Below are positions 15,829 to 23,544 of a DNA stretch of 64,000 bases, one piece after another (the first letter of the stretch is position 1; each line of letters opens with the position of its first letter). The position numbers and the translations under genes are program-made. Origin of the DNA: Cytophagaceae bacterium (GTDB lineage Bacteria > Bacteroidota > Bacteroidia > Cytophagales > Spirosomataceae); contig JADKIR010000004.1 of the NCBI GenBank assembly GCA_016722655.1, forward strand, positions 1,116,001 to 1,180,000, written 5' to 3'. The notes under the pieces are model-generated. The model worked only from the letters and a program-made list of their open reading frames with translations, ran no database searches and was not told where the DNA came from.

Positions 15829-17376
15829 TTGAATACTCAAAACTCCAGAATTGCATTAGCAAAAGTAGGAGGCTTTCCGAAGCTTTTTACCGACTATATT
15901 AGTAAACAACATCCAGAATTAATTGACTTTTATGATAATTTCCCTGATGTAGCAGGTTTCAGAAATCAAATAGCCGAAACGCATTTTCATTACAGAAAAG
16001 AACTCTCTGACGCCCTAAAACACCAATATTCAGGCACCGAAAACCCACCAGCAACTGATATTTTTCTAGATGAAAAAACATTTTGTGTAACCACAGGCCA
16101 TCAACTCAATATCTTTACGGGTCCGCTGTATGTGATTTTTAAAATCATAAGCACTATCAATCTGGCTAAAAAACTCAAGGAGAATTTCCCTGATTACAAC
16201 TTCGTGCCGGTATATTGGATGGCCACCGAAGATCATGATTTTGCAGAAATCTCAGGCTTTAACCTTTTCGGGCAAAAGCATATCTGGGAAACTACCCAGA
16301 AAGGTGCCGTAGGGCGTTTTGAATTGAATGGAATCAAAGACATATTGAATAAATTACCAGATTTGCCTGAAATATTCAAAAAGGCTTATTCCGAAAAAAG
16401 CAATTTGTCAGTAGCTGTAAGATATTATTTTCATGAGCTATTTGGCCATGAAGGTTTGGTTTGTATAGATGGTGATGACCCCGCACTGAAAAAGCTATTT
16501 ATTCCCGTAATAAAAAAAGATATCCTCGAAAATGTTTCAGAAAATATTGTAAAAACTACTTCGGATAAATTGGAATTTTGGGGTTACAAAACCCAGATTC
16601 ATGCCCGGAATATCAATTTTTTCTATTTGAAAGAAAATCTCCGCGAGCGAATTGAAAAAGATGGAGATATGTATAAAATTTTAAATTCTGATATTTCATT
16701 TTCAGAATCAGAAATTAATATCGAAATCGAAAACCATCCTGAACGCTTCAGCCCAAATGTGGTTTTGAGACCTGTGTATCAAGAGGTAATTTTGCCCAAT
16801 CTCGCCTACCTGGGCGGCCCTTCTGAAGTGGCTTATTGGTTGCAGCTGGGTGATTTGTTCCATCACTTTGAGCAGCCATTCCCCATTGTTATGCCACGAA
16901 ATTTTGGATTGGTAGTTAATCCTGCATCCCAAAAACGTATCGATAAGCTGGGTCTTACAGTTGAAGAGCTTTTTGAATCTGAAAATACATTGAAGGCCGA
17001 TTATGTTAAAAAAAACTCAGAAAATACACTTGATTTTACGGAAGAAAACAATGCATTCTCCGAAATTTTTGAAAAAATATCAGAAAAGGCTGTAAAAGTT
17101 GACCCAACTCTGAAAGCGGTTGTAGAAGGTGAAAAAACCAAACTACTCAATGCTATTGGAAACATTGAAAAACGCCTTAAAAAATCGGAAGAGCGGAATT
17201 TTGAAACCGGTATCAATCAGATACTAGGATTAAAAGAAAAACTTTTCCCTGGTGGCGGATTACAGGAAAGAACCGAGAATTTCCTCAATTATTACATCAA
17301 TGACCCTGAGTTTCTGGACAAAGTGAAAACGGCATTTGATCCGCTTAATTTTGAATTCAACATCATAAAAACGTAA
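15829..17376 (+). CDS. bshC: Bacillithiol biosynthesis cysteine-adding enzyme BshC
   Basis: A 515-residue protein with the BshC hallmarks TTGHQLNIFTGPLYVIFKI (about residues 86-104), WMATEDHDFAEI (about 130-141), LRPVYQEVILPNLAYLGGPSEVAYWLQL (about 305-332), and a C-terminal coiled coil around 420-460 that dimerises the enzyme. BshC is assigned to adding cysteine to glucosaminyl-malate, the last step of bacillithiol synthesis. The start must be TTG at 15829, as no ATG occurs in the first part of the frame. bshA and bshB are not nearby. Its presence implies bacillithiol is the cell's low-molecular-weight thiol. Confidence 0.95.
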   Translation: MNTQNSRIALAKVGGFPKLFTDYISKQHPELIDFYDNFPDVAGFRNQIAETHFHYRKELSDALKHQYSGTENPPATDIFLDEKTFCVTTGHQLNIFTGPLYVIFKIISTINLAKKLKENFPDYNFVPVYWMATEDHDFAEISGFNLFGQKHIWETTQKGAVGRFELNGIKDILNKLPDLPEIFKKAYSEKSNLSVAVRYYFHELFGHEGLVCIDGDDPALKKLFIPVIKKDILENVSENIVKTTSDKLEFWGYKTQIHARNINFFYLKENLRERIEKDGDMYKILNSDISFSESEINIEIENHPERFSPNVVLRPVYQEVILPNLAYLGGPSEVAYWLQLGDLFHHFEQPFPIVMPRNFGLVVNPASQKRIDKLGLTVEELFESENTLKADYVKKNSENTLDFTEENNAFSEIFEKISEKAVKVDPTLKAVVEGEKTKLLNAIGNIEKRLKKSEERNFETGINQILGLKEKLFPGGGLQERTENFLNYYINDPEFLDKVKTAFDPLNFEFNIIKT

Positions 17377-17396
17377 AGGTATTGCCCTGGTTTTTA

Positions 17397-17404
17397 TACT
17401 TTTG
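17397..17404 (+). promoter_or_regulatory. Candidate -7 promoter element of the E2-like gene
   Basis: TACTTTTG, an exact TAnnTTTG match 21 bases before the TTG start at 17426. Spacing to the nearest TTG upstream is too short for a proper -33. Confidence 0.3.
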
Positions 17405-17425
17405 TAAAACTATTTTTCATAAAAA

Positions 17426-18226
17426 TTGGAAAAAAATCTCAATAACCCCTGGCGAAAAACCGCATCTACTATTTACAAAAAACCTGTTGATTCTAAAATC
17501 CTCGGTTCGGTAGAGATTGATGTGACCGACGTGGAAGCATATATTTCACAAAAAAGAAAAGAGGGCCTGAAGATAACCTTGACTCATTTTTTTCTCCTTG
17601 CCACTGCCAGAGCCGTAAAAACCGAAGTTCCTGAGCTAAACACTTATGTAAAACGCGGTAACATTTACAGCTATCCGAGCCTGGACGCTACTGTCAGCGT
17701 TTTATTGCCTGATGGAGAAATGAGCTCCATAAAAGTGCATGCTATCGATACCTTTAACCTCAGAGAATCAGTGGATTTACTATCTGAAGCTATAAAAAAC
17801 ACCCGGAAAGGCTCAGAAAACAAAACCATGAAAATGAAACACAAGCTGGCAGAATTTCCATGGCCAATCAGAGGCTGGATTTATAAAACAATAAAAACCA
17901 TTCTAACAGATTGGGGAATTTCGTTACCTTTTTTAGGTATGACCAATAATACTTTCGGCTCTTTTATATTTTCTAATATCGGGACATTAGGGCTCGACAA
18001 TGGTTACCCTGCTCTTATGCCCACCGCAAATGTGTCTTTTGTGATGATAATGGGTGGGGTGAGAAAAAAACCTTGGGTGGTTAATGATGAGATTGTTCCC
18101 CGAAAAATAATTACCCTTGGAGCTGCTCTTGACCATCGTGTAGTTGATGCCTCCCATGCCGGAAAGCTTTTTAAAGTACTGAAATATTACGTTGCTCATC
18201 CGGAAAAACTGGAAGAGCATCTCTGA
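17426..18226 (+). CDS. Stand-alone 2-oxoacid dehydrogenase acyltransferase (E2) catalytic domain protein
   Basis: A 266-residue protein matching only the catalytic trimer-forming domain of E2 acyltransferases. It starts at RKTASTIYKK and ends with the active-site motif DHRVVDAS, where E2 enzymes have DHRxxDG (His/Asp kept, Gly replaced by Ala). There is no lipoyl domain and no peripheral-subunit-binding domain. It uses a TTG start, since no ATG lies near the frame opening. It may be an acyl- or acetyltransferase using free CoA thioesters; homologues are scattered in Bacteroidota without a known substrate. It converges with zero spacing on the DxDD-motif gene. Confidence 0.82.
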   Translation: MEKNLNNPWRKTASTIYKKPVDSKILGSVEIDVTDVEAYISQKRKEGLKITLTHFFLLATARAVKTEVPELNTYVKRGNIYSYPSLDATVSVLLPDGEMSSIKVHAIDTFNLRESVDLLSEAIKNTRKGSENKTMKMKHKLAEFPWPIRGWIYKTIKTILTDWGISLPFLGMTNNTFGSFIFSNIGTLGLDNGYPALMPTANVSFVMIMGGVRKKPWVVNDEIVPRKIITLGAALDHRVVDASHAGKLFKVLKYYVAHPEKLEEHL

Positions 18227-19597
18227 TTATTTCATTTCCAGATATTTTTGAAAAATCAAAGCAATCATGGCTGTCGTATAGGCGTCTGACTCCCAAAACA
18301 ATATATTCTTGATTACGCTCCCCCCGGAAAAGAAAACTCCACCATCCCAGTGTAAGCCTTCAAGTGTGTTTTTTTTGTTTTTCAAAAGAAAATTCATTGC
18401 CCTGTCAATGTTCTCCTTCGGGATGTCAAATCCTTTATTTCTGAGGACAATCATTGCATAAAGGGCATTCGCGGTAGATTGTATTTTATCAAAATGGTTA
18501 ATATAACTCCTGCTTACAAAGCTTCCATCTGCCTGTTGTTTTTTGATAATATCTTCTTCCAAAATTTTACAAGCTGGTCGTAGCCCTTCAATACCATCTT
18601 CAAATGCCCTGGCAATTGCAAAATGTGTATGAAAAGCATTGGAATAATATACCGATGTGTTTTGCCAATTGCTTATTTTTAATCTTTTTTCAATCATTTT
18701 TATGGCATCTTTTGCCGATTGGCTTTCAATATCTTGTCCTGATTTTTTGAGATAATGCAGCACATTGGCATTTACTACTATATCAATGTCATTGGCTCCA
18801 AACGGCACCCAGGGTTTATATGCTTTGGGCCCGGCTGAACTTCCGGGAACAAAAATCAGCAATACATTGAATGCGGTTTTTACTACTGACCACTGCCCAT
18901 ATTCATGTTCAGGATGCAACCAGGTCATGAAAGCACCAGAATTTTTGTCATTATGAAAAACAAAATTAAACCAGTTAATATTATACCGGTCTTTGTCCAG
19001 GTGGTCTTCGAAAACATCAATTTTAGTTAATTTATTTTTTGACCCAAAAATTTCGTTTTGATATAATTTGGCAAGATTTCCCAGTGAAGTATCATCTGCA
19101 TCAGCGGGTACGTTGGCGAGTTTATTGATAAATCTGTTTTTTAGCCTGAAAGTCGTTGGTCTTCTTACCAGAGGTTGTGGAGATGGTTCCAAAAATAGTT
19201 TGATTTTTCTGTTTGGAGGAAGATTTTTCCAAAAGTAATAAAGGCCATCTTCTTCATATGACTGAATTTCTGAAAATGCAGATTTTAATATCGGCAAAAT
19301 ATCCTTTCTGGTAGTATCAGCAAGATAGATTTCACTCAAAAAGTCATGTATTGATGCCACGGTAAATCCATTGGAATCACGGGCTTTTTGTTTATTACCC
19401 ATAAAAAAATAAGGAGATGTCATATCCATATAAACAGGCCATTCTCCACGATACTTTTGGGCAAATACAGTTTCTCTTTCTTGGTTATTTTGTAGAAAGA
19501 CTATTGCTGAATCTATTTGATTTTTTACAAAAAGTGTATCAATCTGGACGTTTTGTCCAAATGATTGAATAGAAATAATGAAAATTAACCATCTCAT
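18227..19597 (-). CDS. Secreted protein with a DxDD motif, possible alpha/alpha-toroid fold, unknown function
   Basis: A 456-residue protein with a short signal peptide (SFGQ near residue 15). It is helix-rich. PADADDTSLGNLAKLY places D-A-D-D-T at residues 166-170, the same pattern as the DxDDT acid motif of class II terpene cyclases and squalene-hopene cyclases. Later stretches (ANALYAMIVLRNKGFDIPKENIDRAMNFLL, then a Gly-rich loop and SDAYTTAMIALIFQKYL) have the look of alpha/alpha-barrel repeats. Terpene cyclases are not normally exported, so a glycan- or protein-acting toroid is as likely. I do not assign a function. Confidence 0.6.
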   Translation of the reverse strand: MRWLIFIISIQSFGQNVQIDTLFVKNQIDSAIVFLQNNQERETVFAQKYRGEWPVYMDMTSPYFFMGNKQKARDSNGFTVASIHDFLSEIYLADTTRKDILPILKSAFSEIQSYEEDGLYYFWKNLPPNRKIKLFLEPSPQPLVRRPTTFRLKNRFINKLANVPADADDTSLGNLAKLYQNEIFGSKNKLTKIDVFEDHLDKDRYNINWFNFVFHNDKNSGAFMTWLHPEHEYGQWSVVKTAFNVLLIFVPGSSAGPKAYKPWVPFGANDIDIVVNANVLHYLKKSGQDIESQSAKDAIKMIEKRLKISNWQNTSVYYSNAFHTHFAIARAFEDGIEGLRPACKILEEDIIKKQQADGSFVSRSYINHFDKIQSTANALYAMIVLRNKGFDIPKENIDRAMNFLLKNKKNTLEGLHWDGGVFFSGGSVIKNILFWESDAYTTAMIALIFQKYLEMK

Positions 19598-19620
19598 TAT
19601 TTGCCGAGATGAAATATTTA

Positions 19621-20367
19621 CTACCCTCTAAGTTGTTTTAGAGCCTGATTTGAAAAAACAAATTCATCCAGCTCTTTGATATCAGATTTTAAAATGCTTT
19701 TGCTATCTCCTTCCCAGAGTTTTTTCCCTTTGTATAGAAACATAATCTTATCGCCGATAGTAAGCACCGAGTTCATATCGTGTGTAATTACGACAGTTGT
19801 AATGTCAAAATCGTCGGTGATTTCCTTTATCAACTCATCAATTTTTATAGAGGTCAAAGGATCCAGTCCACTGTTTGGCTCATCACAAAACAGGTATTTG
19901 GGATTCAAAACAATCGCACGTGCTATTCCCACTCTTTTTTTCATTCCTCCCGAAATCTCTGATGGCATTTTGGGTCCAACACCGTCCAGACCAACTTTGT
20001 GCAGGCAGAATTCCACCCTGTCCCGTTTTTCTGATTCAGGCATATTGGTGAGCATGTCCAAAGGAAACTTCACATTATCCTGAACATTTTTTGAATCGAA
20101 AAGTGCCCCACCCTGAAACAACACGCCCATTTCACGCCGAAGGTCTTTTCTTTCTTTTTCTTCCATGCCCAAAAACTCCCTGCCATCATATATCACCTCG
20201 CCTTTTTCCGGCTCCACAAGATCAAGCATGCATTTCAGCAACACACTTTTCCCTGTTCCACTCGCACCAATCACCAATGAGGTTTCTCCTTTTTTAAATA
20301 CTCCGGAAATGTCGTCCAGGACAACCTTCCCTTTAAAAGCTTTGCTTATATTTTTTATCTCGATCAT
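19621..20367 (-). CDS. mlaF: ABC transporter ATP-binding protein MlaF (phospholipid / MCE transport)
   Basis: A 248-residue ATPase with Walker A GASGTGKSVLL, signature ISGGMKKRVGIARA and Walker B YLFCDEPNSGLDP followed by the switch His in VITHDMNS. The GGMKKR signature and C-terminal length are typical of the Mla/Ttg2/MCE ABC group. It powers phospholipid movement between inner and outer membranes. Its ATG overlaps the stop of the permease gene by 4 bases, so translation is coupled. No MlaD/MCE-domain gene follows. Confidence 0.93.
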   Translation of the reverse strand: MIEIKNISKAFKGKVVLDDISGVFKKGETSLVIGASGTGKSVLLKCMLDLVEPEKGEVIYDGREFLGMEEKERKDLRREMGVLFQGGALFDSKNVQDNVKFPLDMLTNMPESEKRDRVEFCLHKVGLDGVGPKMPSEISGGMKKRVGIARAIVLNPKYLFCDEPNSGLDPLTSIKIDELIKEITDDFDITTVVITHDMNSVLTIGDKIMFLYKGKKLWEGDSKSILKSDIKELDEFVFSNQALKQLRG

Positions 20368-21095
20368 GTCAGAAGTTCAGCTAGTAAATAATCGGCTACC
20401 AAAACCGCAATACAACTGTTGGTAACCGCTGCAGTGGACGACTGCCCCACTTCAAGAGCCCCGCCGGAAGTATGATAACCCTTGTAGGCCGCAATTGTGG
20501 CAATCAGAAATCCAAATACTGCGGATTTTATAATCGAAATCACCACGTTAAAGGGCATAAAAGAGTACCTGATTCCGTAAATATATTGTTCTGGGGTTAA
20601 AATTCCCGTAAGCGTACCCGCAAGGTATCCCCCAAAAATGCCAAGAAAACCTGAAAACACAGCTAAAATTGGGAATGTAAGCACCGCTGCAGCCACTTTG
20701 GGTAAAACCAGGTAGGACACGGAATTTATCCCCATTACTTCCAGTGCATCAATTTGTTCGGTTATTTTCATGGTTCCCAATTCTCCGGCGATATTGCTAC
20801 CGACTTTCCCGGCCAAAACCACGCACATAAGTGTAGAGGAAAGCTCCAACAATGTCATGTCTCTCACAATATTACTTACCACATATTTGGGAATTATCGG
20901 ACTTACCAGGTTGGCATAAGTCTGCACGCAGGTAACAGCTCCAATAAACAGGGCTACAATTGAAATAATTACCAATGAGCCAACGCCCAATGAAACGCAC
21001 TCATCCAAAAACCTGTTCCAATAAACTTTGGCAGCTTCCCGGCGGGTAAACATCTCAGACAGAAACAAGAAAAATTTTCCTAATATCTTTAACAT
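20364..21095 (-). CDS. mlaE: MlaE-type ABC permease
   Basis: A 243-residue inner-membrane permease with an amphipathic N-terminal helix, five to six transmembrane segments and MlaE/YrbE signatures: ELSSTLMCVVLAGKVGSNIAGELGTMKITEQIDALEVMGINS (the conserved coupling region, about residues 84-125) and GYHTSGGALEVGQSSTAAVTNS near the C-terminus. It pairs with the MlaF-like ATPase downstream. The directly preceding minus-strand TACCTTTG box suggests that the operon starts here. Confidence 0.93.
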   Translation of the reverse strand: MLKILGKFFLFLSEMFTRREAAKVYWNRFLDECVSLGVGSLVIISIVALFIGAVTCVQTYANLVSPIIPKYVVSNIVRDMTLLELSSTLMCVVLAGKVGSNIAGELGTMKITEQIDALEVMGINSVSYLVLPKVAAAVLTFPILAVFSGFLGIFGGYLAGTLTGILTPEQYIYGIRYSFMPFNVVISIIKSAVFGFLIATIAAYKGYHTSGGALEVGQSSTAAVTNSCIAVLVADYLLAELLT

Positions 21096-21122
21096 GCTCT
21101 CTCCTCTTATTTTCTTTTTTTA

Positions 21123-21130
21123 CAAAGGTA
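21123..21130 (-). promoter_or_regulatory. Candidate -7 promoter element of mlaE-mlaF
   Basis: TACCTTTG on the minus strand, an exact TAnnTTTG match 27 bases before the mlaE ATG. No clear -33 TTTG at 19-21 bases. Confidence 0.4.
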
Positions 21131-21259
21131 ACGAATCAAACCTTATTTATTTTTTTCATAAATGAAATTTAGTGTTACATTTTTTTGTAATTTATTTATC
21201 TAAAATCATGTTGTTTTAAAATAAACTTCATCTAAGACAATTTATCAAAAAAAACAGAA

Positions 21260-21964
21260 ATGGAAAAATTGGCGGTTGTAAGCGGCGGAAGCAGGGGGAT
21301 AGGAAAGGCTATTGTCAGAAAACTAGCAGAAAATGGCTTTGATGTGGCGGTTTGTGGCAGAATTGCCGATTCCCTTTCAGCACTTAAATATGAAATCTAT
21401 GAAGATTTTGGTACTGAGGTATTTGAATTTGTTGCAGATGTTTCTCAAAAAGCTGAGGTAAAAGCATTTGGAGATTTTGTTCTTAATCTAAAAATCCCTC
21501 CTACAATACTGGTTAATAATGCAGGTGTTTTTATTCCGGGAAAAATTTTGGAAGAACCTGACGAAAATCTCGAAAATATGCTTTCAACAAATCTTTTGAG
21601 TGCGTATTATCTTTCAAAAGCTATAGTGCCAGTTATGATAGATCTACCTTTGGCACATATTTTTAATATATCATCTATTGCTGGAATCGAAGCCTATGCA
21701 TCAAGTGGATCGTATTCAATTTCGAAATTTGCCATGATGGGGCTGGGAAAAAGCCTGAGGGAAGAATTAAAGACCAGCAATGTTAGAGTTACTTCAATAT
21801 TGCCTGGTGCCACATTAACTGACAGCTGGGCAGGAGTCGAGCTACCTGACAGCCGCTTTATGAAAGGAAGTGACATTGCAGAGGTACTATGGTCGGCTTT
21901 TAGTCTTTCTGCAAGTGCTACTGTCGAAGAAATTATTTTAAGACCACAACCCGGTGATATTTAA
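21260..21964 (+). CDS. Short-chain dehydrogenase/reductase (SDR)
   Basis: A 234-residue classical SDR. The cofactor motif is SGGSRGIGKAI (residues about 8-18, with Ser-Gly-Gly-Ser rather than TGxxxGxG). NNAGVF follows, catalytic Ser lies in ISSIAG, and YSISK supplies the Tyr-xxx-Lys pair. The Arg after the first glycine loop and CGR at the second strand suggest NADP(H). Closest in type to 3-ketoacyl-ACP reductase-like or sepiapterin-reductase-like proteins. The protein is complete and monocistronic. The substrate cannot be deduced. Confidence 0.88.
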   Translation: MEKLAVVSGGSRGIGKAIVRKLAENGFDVAVCGRIADSLSALKYEIYEDFGTEVFEFVADVSQKAEVKAFGDFVLNLKIPPTILVNNAGVFIPGKILEEPDENLENMLSTNLLSAYYLSKAIVPVMIDLPLAHIFNISSIAGIEAYASSGSYSISKFAMMGLGKSLREELKTSNVRVTSILPGATLTDSWAGVELPDSRFMKGSDIAEVLWSAFSLSASATVEEIILRPQPGDI

Positions 21965-22036
21965 ACAGAATTTTTTGAGTGGTCAATTTTCTTTAAATTG
22001 CATCGTTTTTATAAAAATTGAATTTTAAAATTATAA

Positions 22037-22465
22037 ATGGAATTATTACAGGAAGTAGCTAATATCTCGGGAAAACCAGGTCTGTTCAGAATCTTGAAAC
22101 CCGGCCGTGGCGGCGTTATTGTTGAGTCACTAGACGCATTGAAGAAAAAAGAAATGATCAATGCCAATTCAAAAGTGTCGGTTTTGAAAGAAATTTCGGT
22201 TTATACTGAAGACATCAATAAGTCAACACCGCTTTCCGAAATCTTTATGAGTATTAAAGAGAATTTTAAAGATGGAATCGATATCAATCCCAAAGAAGCC
22301 AGCAATTCTGCCCTTTTTGATTTTATGGGAAAAGTAATGCCTGACTTTGACAGAGAAAGAGTATATGCTACCGATGTCAAAAAAATCATCAATTGGTTTA
22401 ATATTCTAAACCAATACCTGCCCGAAGCCTTCGAGGCACCGAAAGAAGAAGAAGAGAAAAAATAA
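22037..22465 (+). CDS. DUF5606 family protein
   Basis: A 142-residue cytoplasmic protein. The N-terminal segment (LLQEVANISGKPGLFRILKPGRGGVIVESLD) followed by a small beta-barrel-like region, then a helical part (VKKIINWFNILNQYLPEAF) and an acidic-Lys tail, fits the DUF5606 family restricted to Bacteroidota. Function unknown. It is followed by a strong terminator, so it is transcribed apart from the kinase gene downstream. Confidence 0.8.
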   Translation: MELLQEVANISGKPGLFRILKPGRGGVIVESLDALKKKEMINANSKVSVLKEISVYTEDINKSTPLSEIFMSIKENFKDGIDINPKEASNSALFDFMGKVMPDFDRERVYATDVKKIINWFNILNQYLPEAFEAPKEEEEKK

Positions 22466-22470
22466 AATTT

Positions 22471-22499
22471 AGCCTAATCTTCACCGATTAGGCTTTTTT
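22471..22499 (+). terminator. Rho-independent terminator after DUF5606 gene
   Basis: Perfect 9-base stem (AGCCTAATC / GATTAGGCT) with loop TTCACC and a run of T at 22495-22499. Confidence 0.9.
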
Positions 22500-22504
22500 A
22501 TAAT

Positions 22505-23179
22505 ATGTCATCACATCATATCGTAAGAGAAAAACAAGAACCGGCATTGATAATAGCCAATGGTGAGGCATGCTCAATGGAGCTCCTAAATCAGTTACTC
22601 GAATGGAGTCCATTTGTAGTAGTGCTCGACGGTGCTTATGAAAGAGTACATAATCTTGGAATCAAAATCGATGTAATACTTGGAGACTTTGACAGGATAG
22701 ATTTTCAGAAAGAGTATCTTGGAAAAATACAATTTCCAATAGAAGTGATCCATACCCCTGACCAGGATAAAACCGACCTTGAAAAAGCCATAGATTTTTT
22801 AATTGACAGGGGATTCCCTGCTGCCAATATTGTATGGGCAACAGGACGCAGGGCCGACCATACTTTTGCCAATATTTCTATCCTTCCAAAATACTTAAAA
22901 ACTATTAAACTAACTATTCTGGACGACTACTCAACTATATATCCTGTTGGTCCGCTGCCGGCCGTTTTCCGCAAGTGGTTTAAAGCTCAAACTCCCCTCT
23001 CATTAATCCCGATTTCCAGGGTATCTCACTTATCCACATCCAATCTAAAATATGAGCTAAAAAATGAAGAGTTAATTCTTGGAATACGCAATGGGAATAG
23101 CAATGAGGCACTTTCTGACGGAATTGTAGAGATTTCTTATCAGTCGGGGGATTTGTTGATAATGGAATGTAACGATTAA
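22505..23179 (+). CDS. Thiamine diphosphokinase
   Basis: A 224-residue protein with thiamine pyrophosphokinase motifs: VVLDGAYERVHNLGIKIDVILGDFDRID (about residues 37-64, ending in the GDFD metal site), HTPDQDKTDLEKAIDFL (the DxxKTDxxKA signature, about 84-100), and ATGRRADHTFANISIL (about 112-127). The enzyme transfers pyrophosphate from ATP to thiamine, giving the cofactor TDP. It starts 5 bases past the terminator of the previous gene. A perfect DnaA-box sequence (TTATCCACA, 23030-23038) lies inside the coding region. Confidence 0.93.
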   Translation: MSSHHIVREKQEPALIIANGEACSMELLNQLLEWSPFVVVLDGAYERVHNLGIKIDVILGDFDRIDFQKEYLGKIQFPIEVIHTPDQDKTDLEKAIDFLIDRGFPAANIVWATGRRADHTFANISILPKYLKTIKLTILDDYSTIYPVGPLPAVFRKWFKAQTPLSLIPISRVSHLSTSNLKYELKNEELILGIRNGNSNEALSDGIVEISYQSGDLLIMECND

Positions 23180-23544
23180 TAATGAGACTATTAAATGTGG
23201 AAAACTGGAAAATTATTTTTTTCAGTTAAAAAAAAATTATACTTTTGCTAAACCAGATACCAAAAAGTAAATACTTCTTTAAAAAAAATAAATATCTATT
23301 TATTTCGCAAAAAAAATGTGGATAACTTTAAAAATAGCATTTTTTGAGGATTCATATTTTGCAAAATATTGATAATAAGACACAATAAATTTTTCCTGTT
23401 TTAAATCAATTGGATAATTCATTTTTCCAAATGTTTATGGGATTTTTTTTGTGCTTTTTTTAACCTAGTTTTGAATGATGGAATATTACCAATACTATTA
23501 TTAAAATTAATTAAACTTTTACGCTAAAATTATTCGCCACTACT
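23180..23544. promoter_or_regulatory. Long AT-rich nrdA leader with DnaA boxes
   Basis: A 365-base gap without a credible gene. It holds a perfect DnaA box in reverse orientation (TGTGGATAA, 23317-23325) and a one-mismatch box (TGTGGAAAA, 23196-23204). Two -7-type boxes are present: TACTTTTG at 23240-23247 and TAGTTTTG at 23466-23473. Neither has a well-spaced -33. DnaA control of nrdAB is known in Escherichia coli; here it is inferred. No NrdR box pair was seen. Confidence 0.5.

Noticed and set aside
23180..23544. A chromosomal replication origin suggested by DnaA boxes and AT-rich DNA
   Set aside because: Only one perfect and one near-perfect box lie in the gap, with no dnaA, dnaN or gidA nearby and no tight box cluster. 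A regulatory role at nrdA is simpler.
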